Assembly (NCBI RefSeq): GCF_011694515.1
Contig: NZ_CP050192.1
Span: 3,916,172 to 3,980,171 of the forward strand
Length of the DNA stretch: 64,000 nucleotides
Direction: 5' to 3'
Source of the DNA: Mycobacterium sp. DL592
GTDB taxonomy: Bacteria; Actinomycetota; Actinomycetes; Mycobacteriales; Mycobacteriaceae
Shown: positions 42,469-51,294 of the stretch, piece by piece
How the letters are laid out: each line of letters opens with the position of its first letter
Position numbering within the stretch: the first letter of the stretch is position 1
The notes under the pieces: model-generated
The model's database searches: none
Told to the model about the DNA's origin: nothing
What the model saw: the letters and a program-made list of their open reading frames with translations, nothing else
Made by a program: the position numbers and the translations under genes

Positions 42469-44679
42469 ATGGAAACGAGGGGTATGACGTCCGAAAGGCA
42501 CGATCGTGAACTGGAGTCCGAGCGGGTTTACCTGGCCGGTCTCTACGAGAGGCTCGACGGCAAGCGCAGACGGGTCAAGGCCCAGTACCGCGCCGCGTAC
42601 GGCGGCCCGATCGACGTTCAGGACGGCGGAACGCTGGTCGCCCGCGACGCCGAGGTGCGTGCGCTGGCCCAATCCGTCGCCCGGTTGGACGTGGCTGACC
42701 ACGGCTTGTGCTTTGGACGGCTGGACACGGTTACCGGTGAACGGCTCTACATCGGCCGCATCGGGATCTCCGACGAGCATGACCATGAGCCGCTGCTGAT
42801 CGACTGGCGGGCACCGGTGGCCAGCGCGTTCTACGTCGCCACCGCCGCCAGTACACAGGGGATGCGGCGGCGCAGGCAGTTCCATTCGCGGGGTCGCCGC
42901 CTGCTCGACTTCACCGACGAGGTGTTCGGCCGCCCCGACGCCGACGCCGGTGACGACAGCCCGTTCAGCAGTGACGCCGCCCTGCTTGCCGCCGTCAACG
43001 CACCCCGCGGCGACGGTATGCGCGACATCGTCGCGACGATCCAGGCCGAGCAGGACGAGATCATCCGGCTCGACCATCCCGGCGTGCTGGTCATCGAGGG
43101 CGGCCCCGGCACCGGTAAGACCGTGGTGGCCCTGCACCGCGTCGCCTATCTGCTCTACACCCAGCGGGCGCGGATCGAACGTCACGGGGTGCTGGTCGTC
43201 GGACCCAACCAGGCGTTCATGAACCACATCAGCCGGGTGCTGCCCTCCCTCGGCGAGTCCGAGGTGGTCTTCATGACGGTCGGCGATCTGGTCCCCGGCC
43301 TGCACGTCACCGCCGAGGACTCCCCGAATGTCGCCCGTATCAAGGGATCCCGCGCGATGCTGGATGTGTTGGCTGCGGCGATCGCCGACCGGCAACGGCT
43401 GCCCGAGGAGCCGATCCAGATCCCGCTGGCCGATGTCGAGATGCAGATCGCCGCCGACGCCGCCCAGTGGGCCATCGACGAGGCCCGCGCCAGCGGGCTA
43501 CCGCACAACCAGGCCCGCGCGGTGTTCCAGGAGATCGTCACCTATGTGTTGACCGAACGCGCGATCGCCCGCATCGGCCGGGGCTGGCTGACCCGGGACA
43601 ATCCCGACGCCTGGGAGAAGGTGCGCGCGGACCTGCTCTCCGAGCTCGACGACAACGCACAGTTCTGTAAGGCCCTCGACGAACTGTGGCCGATCCTGAG
43701 CCCGCAGGACGTGCTGAGCACCCTCTACACCTCGGCGGAGCGCCTTCGCTCCGCCGGTGCCGACCCGTCGCTGCACCGCGAGGACGGCACCGCGTGGACC
43801 GTGTCGGACGTTCCGCTGCTCGACGAGCTGGCCGACCTGCTGGGCCCCGACAAGCCGGCCGACGATGCCGCCGAGCGGGCACGGCAAGCCGAAACGGCTT
43901 ATGCCGCAGGCGTCTTGGAGAACATGGTCGACCGCGAAGACATGATGGACGACGAAGACCACCTCCTGGCCCAGGACCTCCTCGACGCCGAGGATCTCGC
44001 CGAGCGCTTCCTCGAACGCGACAACCGCGATCTGGCCGAACGTGCCGCCGCCGACCGGGATTGGACCTACCGGCATGTGGTGGTCGACGAGGCCCAGGAG
44101 CTCTCGGAGATGGACTGGCGGGTGCTGATGCGACGTTGCCCGAGCCGGTCCTTCACCGTCGTCGGCGATCTGGCGCAACGCCGTTCGATGGCCGGGGCGA
44201 CATCGTGGGCGGAGATGCTCGAGCCCTACGTCCCCGGCCGGTGGGTCCACCGGCCGCTGTCGGTGAACTACCGCACCCCCGCCGAGATCATGGCGGTCGC
44301 CGCGGCGCTGCTCGCCGACTTCGCCCCCGATGTCCGGCCGCCGGAATCGGTGCGCGCGTGCGGGGTGCGGCCGTGGTCCCACCAGGTCACCGCGGAGACG
44401 ATGGCGGCCGCCATCGACGAATTCGTCGCATCCGAAGGCGCCAGCGAGGGCACCAGCGTGGTGATCGGGCCGCCGGGTGTTCCGGGTGCGGTCACCCCGG
44501 CGGAGACCAAGGGCCTGGAGTTCGACGCGGTGCTGGTGGTCGAGCCGGACCGCATCCTGGCCGACGGGCCGCGCGGTGCCGCCGAACTCTATGTGGCGCT
44601 CACCCGGGCCACCCAGCGGTTGGGCGTGCTGCATCAGCGGCCACTGCCCGCGGCCCTGACCGGGCTCGCGGTGCGATGA
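42469..44679 (+). CDS. helD: HelD/HelR-family RNA polymerase-recycling ATPase
   Basis: SF1 helicase-like ATPase of 736 residues, the size of the mycobacterial class II HelD; such proteins pull RNA polymerase off DNA and in the HelR branch help rifampicin tolerance. Motifs: Q-region DEIIRLDHPGVLVIEG, Walker A GGPGTGKT at 211-218, VVVDEAQELSEMDW (Walker B), GDLAQRRSMAGATSW, LSVNYRTPAEIM, TKGLEFDAVLVVEPD and YVALTRATQRLGVLH. An N-terminal coiled coil (residues ~10-50) precedes the core. ATG 42469 follows AGGAG closely; ATG 42484 is the alternative. The divergent LexA box suggests it may respond to DNA damage with dnaE2. HelD versus HelR cannot be settled here. Confidence 0.85.
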   Translation: METRGMTSERHDRELESERVYLAGLYERLDGKRRRVKAQYRAAYGGPIDVQDGGTLVARDAEVRALAQSVARLDVADHGLCFGRLDTVTGERLYIGRIGISDEHDHEPLLIDWRAPVASAFYVATAASTQGMRRRRQFHSRGRRLLDFTDEVFGRPDADAGDDSPFSSDAALLAAVNAPRGDGMRDIVATIQAEQDEIIRLDHPGVLVIEGGPGTGKTVVALHRVAYLLYTQRARIERHGVLVVGPNQAFMNHISRVLPSLGESEVVFMTVGDLVPGLHVTAEDSPNVARIKGSRAMLDVLAAAIADRQRLPEEPIQIPLADVEMQIAADAAQWAIDEARASGLPHNQARAVFQEIVTYVLTERAIARIGRGWLTRDNPDAWEKVRADLLSELDDNAQFCKALDELWPILSPQDVLSTLYTSAERLRSAGADPSLHREDGTAWTVSDVPLLDELADLLGPDKPADDAAERARQAETAYAAGVLENMVDREDMMDDEDHLLAQDLLDAEDLAERFLERDNRDLAERAAADRDWTYRHVVVDEAQELSEMDWRVLMRRCPSRSFTVVGDLAQRRSMAGATSWAEMLEPYVPGRWVHRPLSVNYRTPAEIMAVAAALLADFAPDVRPPESVRACGVRPWSHQVTAETMAAAIDEFVASEGASEGTSVVIGPPGVPGAVTPAETKGLEFDAVLVVEPDRILADGPRGAAELYVALTRATQRLGVLHQRPLPAALTGLAVR

Positions 44680-44735
44680 GTTCTGGCCCGCTGCGGAGTC
44701 GATAGACGAAAGAACCCAGGACAGGAGAATTCACC

Positions 44736-45437
44736 GTGACCGATACCGCACCGCCCAAGACCGCTCTACCGCCGATCGTCGACCAGCAGGCCTGGCGCAC
44801 CGCACTCGACGAGCTGCGCGCCCGCGAGAAGGCCGCAACCCGTGAACTCGACGCCATCGCCGCCCAGCGCCGCAGGCTGCCGATGGTCGAGATGCCGAAG
44901 TACGTCCTGATCGGGGCGGACGGGCCGGTCTCCCTGGCCGAGGTGTTCGACGGCCGGCCGCAGCTGATCGTCTACAACCACATGTGGACCGACGGAGCCC
45001 AGTGGCAGTGCCCGGGCTGTACCGGCTTCACCTCACAGTTCACCCGGCTGGAATTCCTCGACAACTACGACGCCCGCTTCGTCATCGTCACCAATGGTCC
45101 CATCGAGGAGGCGCTGGCCTACAAGAAGAGGGTTGGCAACAAGATGGACTGGTACTCCTCGTCGGAGAGTTCGTTCAGCGCCGACGTCGACGCGGCCCCC
45201 GGTGAAGGTTTCGCGGTCAACGTCTTCCTGCGCGACGGCGAAACCGTCTACCGCACATGGCATACCAACGGCCGCGGCACCGAGCAGCTGAGCCACTCCT
45301 TCGCGCTGATCGACGTGCTGCCGTACGGGCGGCAGGAGGAATGGCAGGACTCCCCCGACGGATGGCCGCAGCGGCCGACCTACTCGGGTTGGGCCGATTC
45401 GCCGACCATCGCTGCGGCCTACGGCGACGAGGTTTGA
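44736..45437 (+). CDS. DUF899 thioredoxin-fold protein
   Basis: Thioredoxin-like DUF899 protein of 233 residues, function unknown. GTG 44736 has a CAGGAGAATTC ribosome-binding site. Early helices (LPPIVDQQAWRTALDELRAREKAATRELD) lead to the conserved LPMVEMPKYVLIGADGPVSLAEVFDGR and QLIVYNHMW, then a CPGC motif in QWQCPGCTGFTSQF that fits a redox-active pair. The C-terminal half contains TVYRTWHTNGRGTEQL and a WADSPT tail. No signal peptide. It lies after helD with 56 bp between and converges on the HxlR regulator. Confidence 0.88.
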   Translation: MTDTAPPKTALPPIVDQQAWRTALDELRAREKAATRELDAIAAQRRRLPMVEMPKYVLIGADGPVSLAEVFDGRPQLIVYNHMWTDGAQWQCPGCTGFTSQFTRLEFLDNYDARFVIVTNGPIEEALAYKKRVGNKMDWYSSSESSFSADVDAAPGEGFAVNVFLRDGETVYRTWHTNGRGTEQLSHSFALIDVLPYGRQEEWQDSPDGWPQRPTYSGWADSPTIAAAYGDEV

Positions 45438-45898
45438 GCCAACGCCGTCATTCCCGGCCCCGCCTCGGGGGCGACGTCGCGCGCGGTGAGTTCCTCGTGG
45501 CAGGTGTCGCACTCGAGGCGAATGTGAGCCTCGCCGCCGCAGCCGCGGTGGCGATAGTGGACGGGCGGGCCGTCGGGGGCCATGTAGGTATCGCCCCAGT
45601 CGCGTAGTGCCATCAGCACGGGGTATAGCGCCAGGCCCTTGTCGGTCAGCCGGTAGGCATCGCGGGTTCGGCTGTTGGCAGCCTTGTAGGGCTCGCGCCG
45701 CAGGATGCCCTCGTCGACCAAACGATCGAGCCGGTCGGCGAGCCGGCCGCGCGGAATCCCGAGCGATTCCAGGAAGTCCTCATAGCGCGTGGTGCCGGCA
45801 AATGCCTGCTTGACCAGCAAGAACGTCCATCTGTCGCCGAGTACCACCAGCGGGCGGGTGATCGAGCAGGCGACGTCGGCGAGCTCTTCATAGCGCAC
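45419..45898 (-). CDS. HxlR family transcriptional regulator
   Basis: MarR-like winged-helix regulator of 159 residues. GTG 45898 starts VRYEELADVACSITRPLVVLGDRWTFLL, the usual HxlR opening, and has a TACGCT hexamer 7 nt upstream; longer starts at 45940 and 45973 would place the operator inside the gene. The winged helix continues with SLGIPRGRLADRLDRLVDEGIL. The C-terminal part has a CDTCHEEL stretch with two Cys, which may be redox or metal sensitive. It is divergent from the quinone oxidoreductase at 45997, its probable target. Confidence 0.85.
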   Translation of the reverse strand: MRYEELADVACSITRPLVVLGDRWTFLLVKQAFAGTTRYEDFLESLGIPRGRLADRLDRLVDEGILRREPYKAANSRTRDAYRLTDKGLALYPVLMALRDWGDTYMAPDGPPVHYRHRGCGGEAHIRLECDTCHEELTARDVAPEAGPGMTALAQTSSP

Positions 45899-45905
45899 GA
45901 CGGTC

Positions 45906-45911
45906 AGCGTA
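45906..45911 (-). promoter_or_regulatory. Candidate -10 hexamer (TACGCT) for leaderless HxlR gene
   Basis: On the minus strand TACGCT lies 7 nt before GTG 45898 and overlaps the first bases of the palindromic operator. Confidence 0.5.
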
Positions 45912-45956
45912 TCAGTTTGAGACTCTGCATCGACTTTCTGCATCTCATTCTGATAC
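45909..45956. promoter_or_regulatory. Imperfect palindromic operator between hxlR and the quinone oxidoreductase
   Basis: Arms GTATCAGTTTGAGA (45909-45922) and TCTCATTCTGATAC (45943-45956) pair in 12 of 14 positions around a 20-bp spacer, in which TCTGCAT (45924-45930) recurs as TCTGCAT (45937-45943). It lies between the divergent starts at 45898 and 45997 and overlaps the hxlR -10. Confidence 0.6.
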
Positions 45957-45996
45957 TGTGCGCTGCATTCCATTTTAAGACTGAGAGGAAGCCGGG

Positions 45997-46938
45997 ATGC
46001 GCGCAGTGCAGGTCATCGAGGAGAGCGGGCCGGCGGCGGTCGTGCTCAGTGACGCACCCGAACCCGAGGGTGAACTCGTCGTCGCGGTTCGTGCAGCCGG
46101 GGTGTCGTTTCCCGACCTGCTGATGACTCGTGGGGAATACCAAGTGCGACAACGCCTTCCATTCACGCTCGGCTGGGAGGCCGCCGGAGATGTGATCAAG
46201 GCGCCGCCGGGCAGCCAGTTCCGGGTGGGCGACCGGGTGATGACCCTCAGCTTCGGCGCCCACGCAGAACGGGTGGCCGCGGTCGAGGAGACGACGTTCG
46301 CGCTACCCGACCCGATGACCTACCGGCAGGGTGCGGCGCTCCCGCTGAACTACCTCACGGCGCTGGCTGCGGTGCAGCGCCGCGGCGGGCTGCAGCCAGG
46401 CGAGACGGTGCTGGTGCACGGCGCCGCCGGCGGTGTCGGAAGCGCCGTCGTCCAGATCACCAAAGCCCTGGGGGGACGGGTCATCGGATGCGTATCGACC
46501 GAGGAAAAAGCCTCGGTGGCAACAGCTTTGGGAGCTGACGGGGTGGTCGTCGGCGAGAAGTGGCGGACTCAGCTCGAGGGTCCGGTCCAGATGGTCGTCG
46601 ACCCTGTCGGCGGCCAGACGCGATTCCGGGACAGCTTGCGCGCGCTCGCCCCGGAGGGCCGCATCGTCGTGGTCGGGTTCGCCGCAGGCGAGATACCGAA
46701 CGTCGCTGCGAACCTGCTGTTGCTGCGCAATGTCGACGTGCGCGGCTGCTCGTTCGGTGTGCTCGCGGTCGACCCGAACGTGCGGCAGGCCGCCGTCACG
46801 CAGCTGCAGGACCTAGCGGTCAGTGGCGCAATCGATCCGCTGATCGGTGCGGTGTACCCACTCGAGGACGTCGCGTCCGCGCTTGCCGACCTGGCCGAGC
46901 GCCGCTCCACCGGAAAAGTGGTCGTCGAACTCGGCTGA
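45997..46938 (+). CDS. Zinc-independent quinone oxidoreductase (MDR superfamily)
   Basis: NADPH-dependent quinone reductase or related medium-chain reductase, 313 residues. ATG 45997 has GAGGAAG upstream. The N-terminal GroES-like half contains VRAAGVSFPDLLMTRGEYQ and lacks the Cys/His zinc ligands; the Rossmann half has VLVHGAAGGVGSAVVQITKALGGRVIG near residue 135 with the NADPH motif AAGGVGS. It is divergent from the HxlR regulator across the operator. A role in detoxifying electrophiles or quinones is inferred from family and context. Confidence 0.88.
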   Translation: MRAVQVIEESGPAAVVLSDAPEPEGELVVAVRAAGVSFPDLLMTRGEYQVRQRLPFTLGWEAAGDVIKAPPGSQFRVGDRVMTLSFGAHAERVAAVEETTFALPDPMTYRQGAALPLNYLTALAAVQRRGGLQPGETVLVHGAAGGVGSAVVQITKALGGRVIGCVSTEEKASVATALGADGVVVGEKWRTQLEGPVQMVVDPVGGQTRFRDSLRALAPEGRIVVVGFAAGEIPNVAANLLLLRNVDVRGCSFGVLAVDPNVRQAAVTQLQDLAVSGAIDPLIGAVYPLEDVASALADLAERRSTGKVVVELG

Positions 46939-46954
46939 CACCTGCCGGTGGCTC

Positions 46955-46960
46955 TAGGCT
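46955..46960 (+). promoter_or_regulatory. Candidate -10 hexamer (TAGGCT) for leaderless VIT1-family gene
   Basis: TAGGCT is followed by 6 nt and GTG 46967. No Shine-Dalgarno is present. Confidence 0.45.
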
Positions 46961-46966
46961 CTCCCT

Positions 46967-47701
46967 GTGACCGCGACACCTGATTCCCCCGATCCGCAGC
47001 TGCATGCCGCCGAGCCGCACCACAGCGGTGTCGGAAGCAAACTGAACTGGCTGCGAGCGGCGGTGCTCGGTGCCAACGACGGGATCGTGTCGACCGCCGG
47101 CATCGTCGTCGGCGTCGCCGCCGCCACGGTGGAGCGCGGCCCGATCTTCACCGCGGGCATCGCCGCGCTGGCGGCAGGCGCACTGTCGATGGCCGTCGGC
47201 GAGTACGTCTCGGTCAGCACCCAGCGCGACACCGAGAAGGCCCTGCTGAACAAGGAGCGCCGCGAACTGGACACCCAGCCTAGTGCCGAATTCGAGGAGT
47301 TGGCTGCGCTTTACGAGGCCAAGGGACTCTCGCCCGCCACGGCCCGCACAGTGGCCGAGGAACTCACCGACCACGACGCGTTCGCCGCGCACATCGACAT
47401 CGAACTCGGTATCGACCCAGAGGAACTGACCAATCCGTGGCAGGCCGCGATCTCCTCGGCCGTCGCGTTCACGGCCGGTGCGATCCTGCCGCTGCTGGCG
47501 ATCCTGCTGCCGCCGCCGGCGTTGCGTATCCCGATCACCTTCGTCGGCGTGCTCGTCGCCTTGGCCTTCACCGGCTGGATCAGCGCCCGCCTGGGCGGGG
47601 CCAACGTCACCCGCGCGATTCAGCGGGTGGTCATCGGCGGGGCACTGGCCATGGCGATCACGTTCGGCATCGGCCACCTCGTCGGCGGCGCCGTCACCTA
47701 G
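46967..47701 (+). CDS. VIT1/CCC1-family Fe2+/Mn2+ transporter
   Basis: Divalent-metal transporter of 244 residues that would move iron or manganese across the plasma membrane. GTG 46967 start. TM helices around residues 30-50, 55-78, 160-180, 185-205 and 215-240. The family marks are NWLRAAVLGANDGIVSTAGIVVGVAAA (with the Asn-Asp ion-path residues) and GALSMAVGEYVSVSTQRDTEKALLNKERREL, which has the Glu-rich metal-binding segment of the soluble helix. Located 28 nt after the quinone oxidoreductase but with its own possible promoter. Confidence 0.9.
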   Translation: MTATPDSPDPQLHAAEPHHSGVGSKLNWLRAAVLGANDGIVSTAGIVVGVAAATVERGPIFTAGIAALAAGALSMAVGEYVSVSTQRDTEKALLNKERRELDTQPSAEFEELAALYEAKGLSPATARTVAEELTDHDAFAAHIDIELGIDPEELTNPWQAAISSAVAFTAGAILPLLAILLPPPALRIPITFVGVLVALAFTGWISARLGGANVTRAIQRVVIGGALAMAITFGIGHLVGGAVT

Positions 47702-47836
47702 CGTCAGCTGAACATGACCTTGGTCGCAGGCGTGGTGGCTTGGAGAACCTCCGGCAACCTGGACGCCGCGAGCTTTGGAACATCAGACGTGGCCTGATAC
47801 TGGCGCGGGTGTTGTGTGACGCTGGCCGGAGGTCGC

Positions 47837-48280
47837 TCAATGGGTGGGCCAGCCGAGTGCATTGAATACCGCGACAGGGTTGAGGTAGTCGCGCCAGTGC
47901 ACAATCTTGCGGTCGCGCAGGGTAATTACGGAGATGAATCGGTTGGTGTAGGGGTGGTTTCCGTTGACGGTGTGGCCTTCGGAGGCGTATTCGAGGATCA
48001 CGACGTTCTTGGCGGGGTCGTGGTAGGCGGCCAGGTCGAAGCAGCGCTCCAGTTGTATGGCGGTCCCGTAGGGGCGGTAGAGCTCGGCGAGTGCTTGTCG
48101 GCCCTCGACCCGTGGCGGGTATCCGGGCACGGTGATCACATATTCGGTCACGACGTTCTCGGCCATCAGGTCGAAGAAGTGCCCGGGATCGACAAGGCCG
48201 TGCAGTCCTTGTTCGATGATCCGGAAGAACGGGTCCAGCGCCGCGAAGTCGTCCAGGTTCGCGATGGTGCTCATTGTCAT
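47837..48280 (-). CDS. SnoaL/NTF2-like protein
   Basis: Cone-shaped NTF2-superfamily protein of 147 residues, possibly a small isomerase or cyclase-like enzyme. ATG 48280 overlaps the TAA stop of the NmrA gene (TAATG) and has AAGGAAGG upstream, so coupled translation is likely. Blocks: DDFAALDPFFRIIEQGL, GHFFDLMAENVVTEYVITVPG, VEGRQALAELYRPYG and VHWRDYLNPVAVFNALGW, typical SnoaL_4-like. No catalytic residue can be assigned. Together with the NmrA-like gene and the AraC regulator it forms a small catabolic or stress cassette. Confidence 0.8.
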   Translation of the reverse strand: MTMSTIANLDDFAALDPFFRIIEQGLHGLVDPGHFFDLMAENVVTEYVITVPGYPPRVEGRQALAELYRPYGTAIQLERCFDLAAYHDPAKNVVILEYASEGHTVNGNHPYTNRFISVITLRDRKIVHWRDYLNPVAVFNALGWPTH

Positions 48281-49158
48281 TACCTTCCTTGTCCGGTTGC
48301 GGCGATGCTGTGTCCACGCATCCACGTCCACGCATCCGCCGCTTGCGCGGCGAAGGTGGTGAAGCTGATCGGTGGTCGACCGGTCACGGTACGGACATCA
48401 TCGTTGGGTTGTGACCCGTTGCCGCTGGCGATGGTGGAGGTCAGCAAGCGCAGCATGACCGTGTAGTCGTGTGGCACGCCGGCGGCGAGCATCGCCTCGA
48501 TCCAGGCGTTCTGATCGATGGCGGAGTAGGTGATCGCGCGACCGGCGGCCACGGACATGATCTCGGCGGCCTGGGTCATCGTCAACGCTTCAGGGCCGGT
48601 CGGGGCATACGTCGCCCCTGCGTGTGTGGTGGGATCGGCCAATGTGGCCGCGGCCACGGCAGCGATGTCGTCGACATCGACGAAAGCTTCGGCGCCGTCG
48701 CCGTTGGGTGCGACGATCGTGTTGTTGGCCGGCGCCAGGAAGCCCTCACTGAAGTTCTGCATGAACCACGCGGGCCGGATGATCGAATGAGTCAGCGCCG
48801 ATCGTTCCAACAAATCCAGTTCGACCGCGCGCAGTGCAAGCTCGGGTGCAGCGTCTTGCACGCCGTACGCGCTGAGATAAGTGATGTGCCTGACCCCCGC
48901 GTGCTCGGCCTGGTCGAGGAATTCCGAGACAATTCCCTGATAATCCATCCGCATCACCGGTGGGACAAGGTAGACGGCTCCGGCGCCGTCGAGTGCCAGG
49001 CGATAGGTCGTGGGGTCGTCCCAGTCGAACCGGACCTGACGGCCGCAGCGTGACGCCGTGCGAACTGTCACCCCTTGGCGGGCCAGTCTGGCAGCCACCC
49101 GCGATCCGGTCTTACCGGTAGCACCGAGGACCAGCACGGGTTTGTTGACGTTGTTCAT
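48280..49158 (-). CDS. NmrA-like NAD(P)-binding protein (atypical SDR)
   Basis: Extended-SDR/NmrA-type oxidoreductase or redox-sensing protein, 292 residues from ATG 49158; the longer frame from 49254 extends into the AraC promoter. Nucleotide motif VLVLGATGKTGSRVAARLARQG near residues 7-28. Middle blocks YLSAYGVQDAAPELALRAVELDLLERSALTHSIIRPAWFMQNF and VDVDDIAAVAAATL are typical. It lacks a clear YxxxK, so it may be a non-catalytic or sensing member. It is the first gene of the pair with the SnoaL-like protein and is divergent from an AraC regulator. Confidence 0.83.
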   Translation of the reverse strand: MNNVNKPVLVLGATGKTGSRVAARLARQGVTVRTASRCGRQVRFDWDDPTTYRLALDGAGAVYLVPPVMRMDYQGIVSEFLDQAEHAGVRHITYLSAYGVQDAAPELALRAVELDLLERSALTHSIIRPAWFMQNFSEGFLAPANNTIVAPNGDGAEAFVDVDDIAAVAAATLADPTTHAGATYAPTGPEALTMTQAAEIMSVAAGRAITYSAIDQNAWIEAMLAAGVPHDYTVMLRLLTSTIASGNGSQPNDDVRTVTGRPPISFTTFAAQAADAWTWMRGHSIAATGQGR

Positions 49159-49201
49159 AACCCAATACTCGGTACACCAGATGAGCGTTTCAATGATCTT
49201 G

Positions 49202-49230
49202 ACACTCAATAAATTGTGCCAAACACTCAA
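49202..49230. promoter_or_regulatory. Direct-repeat operator between AraC and NmrA genes
   Basis: ACACTCAA occurs at 49202-49209 and again at 49223-49230, a 21-bp period (two helical turns), as expected for AraC-type half-sites. A TTGACA (49199-49204) overlaps the first copy. Confidence 0.5.
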
Positions 49231-50139
49231 CGTGTGGATTTGTTGCAGGAGCATCTGGTGCGTGCTCGCGCTTCTGGCGGCGTCTTCGCGCGCTCTACGG
49301 CGGTACCTCCGTGGGGATTGCGGCTACCCGGCACGATCCAGCTGGCCGTCCACGCCGTCGTTCAGGGCAGCGCGTGGCTGTGGCTCGACGGCATCGGCAA
49401 CCCAATTGAACTGCGCCCCGGCGATCTGGCATTGGTGCGCGGCGGCCCGGATCATTTCATCGGCGACCAGCCCGGGGCGACGTGCGTGACGCACGAAGAG
49501 TTCCAGTCGCTGCCCGATGCGGAGGAAGCCGACTCACAGGGCGGCGCCTCGGTGTTTCTGTGCGGCGCTTACCGTTTCGCCGGTGACATTGGACAAGGAT
49601 TGGTCGACGCACTTCCTCCGATGCTCCCGCTGCCGGCGACCGTTGACGATCCGATTCACGCCGTCGTTACACTGCTGTCCCGAGAAATGTTGCACGCGCA
49701 GCCCGGCCGCCAAACAGTGCTCGACAGGCTGCTCGACGTGCTCGTCGTGTTCGGGCTTCGCTCTGGACTGACACGCAGCTCAAATCCGCCAGCGTGGTTC
49801 CATGCAGCTTCAGATCCGCGCTTGGCACCGGCCCTGCACGCTATCCACGGCCAGCCCGAAAAGCCGTGGACTGTAGACGAACTCGCCGCGATCGCGCACA
49901 TGTCCAGGGCTACTTTCGCCCGCGCATTTCAGCAGGTGCTCGGACAATCACCCATGCGCTACCTCACCGACTGGCGCATGGCTCTAGCTCGCGACCTGCT
50001 TCTCGCCTCCGACGCAACCCTTGGACAGATCGCCGCCCAGATTGGCTACAGCTCGGTCTACGCGTTCACCACCGCGTTCCATCGCCACCACGGCCAGCCG
50101 CCCCGACGTTGGCAACTCGCGACCATCAGCCACCCATGA
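49216..50139 (+). CDS. AraC family transcriptional regulator
   Basis: Activator-type regulator of up to 307 residues. The N-terminal cupin-like effector domain (residues ~5-190) includes AVVQGSAWLWLDG and the ELRPGDLALVRGGPDH segment. The C-terminal pair of helix-turn-helices is in MSRATFARAFQQVLGQSPMRYLTDWRMALARDLL and IAAQIGYSSVYAFTTAFHRHHGQPPRRW. GTG 49216 falls between the two ACACTCAA repeats; GTG 49231 (VDLLQEHLVRAR) is the more usual family start and leaves the repeats outside the gene. Divergent from the NmrA/SnoaL pair, its probable target. Confidence 0.85.
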   Translation: MPNTQRVDLLQEHLVRARASGGVFARSTAVPPWGLRLPGTIQLAVHAVVQGSAWLWLDGIGNPIELRPGDLALVRGGPDHFIGDQPGATCVTHEEFQSLPDAEEADSQGGASVFLCGAYRFAGDIGQGLVDALPPMLPLPATVDDPIHAVVTLLSREMLHAQPGRQTVLDRLLDVLVVFGLRSGLTRSSNPPAWFHAASDPRLAPALHAIHGQPEKPWTVDELAAIAHMSRATFARAFQQVLGQSPMRYLTDWRMALARDLLLASDATLGQIAAQIGYSSVYAFTTAFHRHHGQPPRRWQLATISHP

Positions 50140-50331
50140 GCCAACTGTGACCAACCTGCTGACCGAGTGCGCCTGATACGTAAGGAATTCTGTCTAGAAG
50201 GCAAAGTGAGGTGCCGTCGGCAACTCCGAATCGACGACGGAATGTGCTCATAGGACAGAGTCAACCGCGTGCATGGGGCCCGGCCCGCAACCCCCAACTC
50301 AACGCCGACGATCACCCATGCCGCCTGACGG

Positions 50332-51201
50332 TCAGTTCGTGTACTCGGCGACGCCGTCGTCGAGTACCACCCGGGCGCCCGCGCCGTCGGGTCCGGCCGC
50401 CTCGGTGCGATAGATGGCCTTGCCCGCCTCGGTTCGCCAGATCGACGTCGTCAGCGTCTCGCCGGGGAACACCGGAGCGGAGAACCGCGCGGCGACCGCC
50501 GTCAGCTTCGAGGCGTCGTTGCCGGCCAGCTCGGCCAGCAGCGCGCGCCCGGCGAAACCGTAGGTGCACAACCCGTGCAGGATCGGCGTCGGGAAGCCGG
50601 CCATCTCACGGGCGAACCACGGATCGCTGTGCAGCGGGTTGCGGTCACCGGAGAGCCGGTAGATCAACGCCTGATCGGCCCGGGTCGGTGCGACGACACG
50701 GGCATCCGGCTCGCGGTCGGGGAACTCCGGGGCGGCCGGCCGCTGACCGGGCTGCCCGCCGAATCCTCCGGCGCCTCGGATGACGGCCGTCGACAACGTC
50801 TCGGCGACCAGTTCACCGGTGGCCGGGTCGGTTCCGATCCCACGCATCATCACGATGCCGTTCTTGCCCTCACCCTTGTCCTGGATGTCGGCGACCTCGG
50901 ATACCACCGACAGCGACCCGGAAGCGGGCAGCGGCTTATGCAGCCGGATCTCCTGGGAGCCGTGCAGCAGCAGGCCGAAGTTGAACGACCCCACTTTGCC
51001 GACCGCGGCGAAGCCCGTACAGCAGATCACCGCGAATGTGGGCAGCACCTGCTGGGCGATGTCGTGGCTGTTCTCGGTGGTGTACGCCAGATCGTCGACG
51101 CCGGCGCCCACGCCCAATGCGTAGAGCAGCGTGTCGCGTTCGGTCCACTCGTAGAGCTGTGGTTCGGTCCGGGCTCCGATTGCCGTGGGATCAAGTGCCA
51201 T
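50332..51201 (-). CDS. htdY: MaoC-like (R)-3-hydroxyacyl dehydratase (HtdY-like)
   Basis: Double-hotdog (R)-specific enoyl hydratase/dehydratase, 289 residues, acting on acyl-CoA or acyl-ACP. ATG 51201 has CAGGAGCGG upstream; the longer frame through the lpqD promoter and gene was rejected. The C-terminal hotdog carries the catalytic D-x4-H in YRLSGDRNPLHSDPWFA and the HGLCTYGFAGRALL helix; the N-terminal hotdog lacks the pair, as usual. Corresponds to recalled Rv3389c, next to lpqD. Substrate chain length is not decided by the sequence. Confidence 0.88.
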   Translation of the reverse strand: MALDPTAIGARTEPQLYEWTERDTLLYALGVGAGVDDLAYTTENSHDIAQQVLPTFAVICCTGFAAVGKVGSFNFGLLLHGSQEIRLHKPLPASGSLSVVSEVADIQDKGEGKNGIVMMRGIGTDPATGELVAETLSTAVIRGAGGFGGQPGQRPAAPEFPDREPDARVVAPTRADQALIYRLSGDRNPLHSDPWFAREMAGFPTPILHGLCTYGFAGRALLAELAGNDASKLTAVAARFSAPVFPGETLTTSIWRTEAGKAIYRTEAAGPDGAGARVVLDDGVAEYTN

Positions 51202-51294
51202 TGCGCCGCTCCTGGGGTCTTTAGATAGTCGACTCAATAGTCGCACTCCCGAAAATCTCGCACGCCGAAGCCGGGGACAAGGCACGCTATTGGC

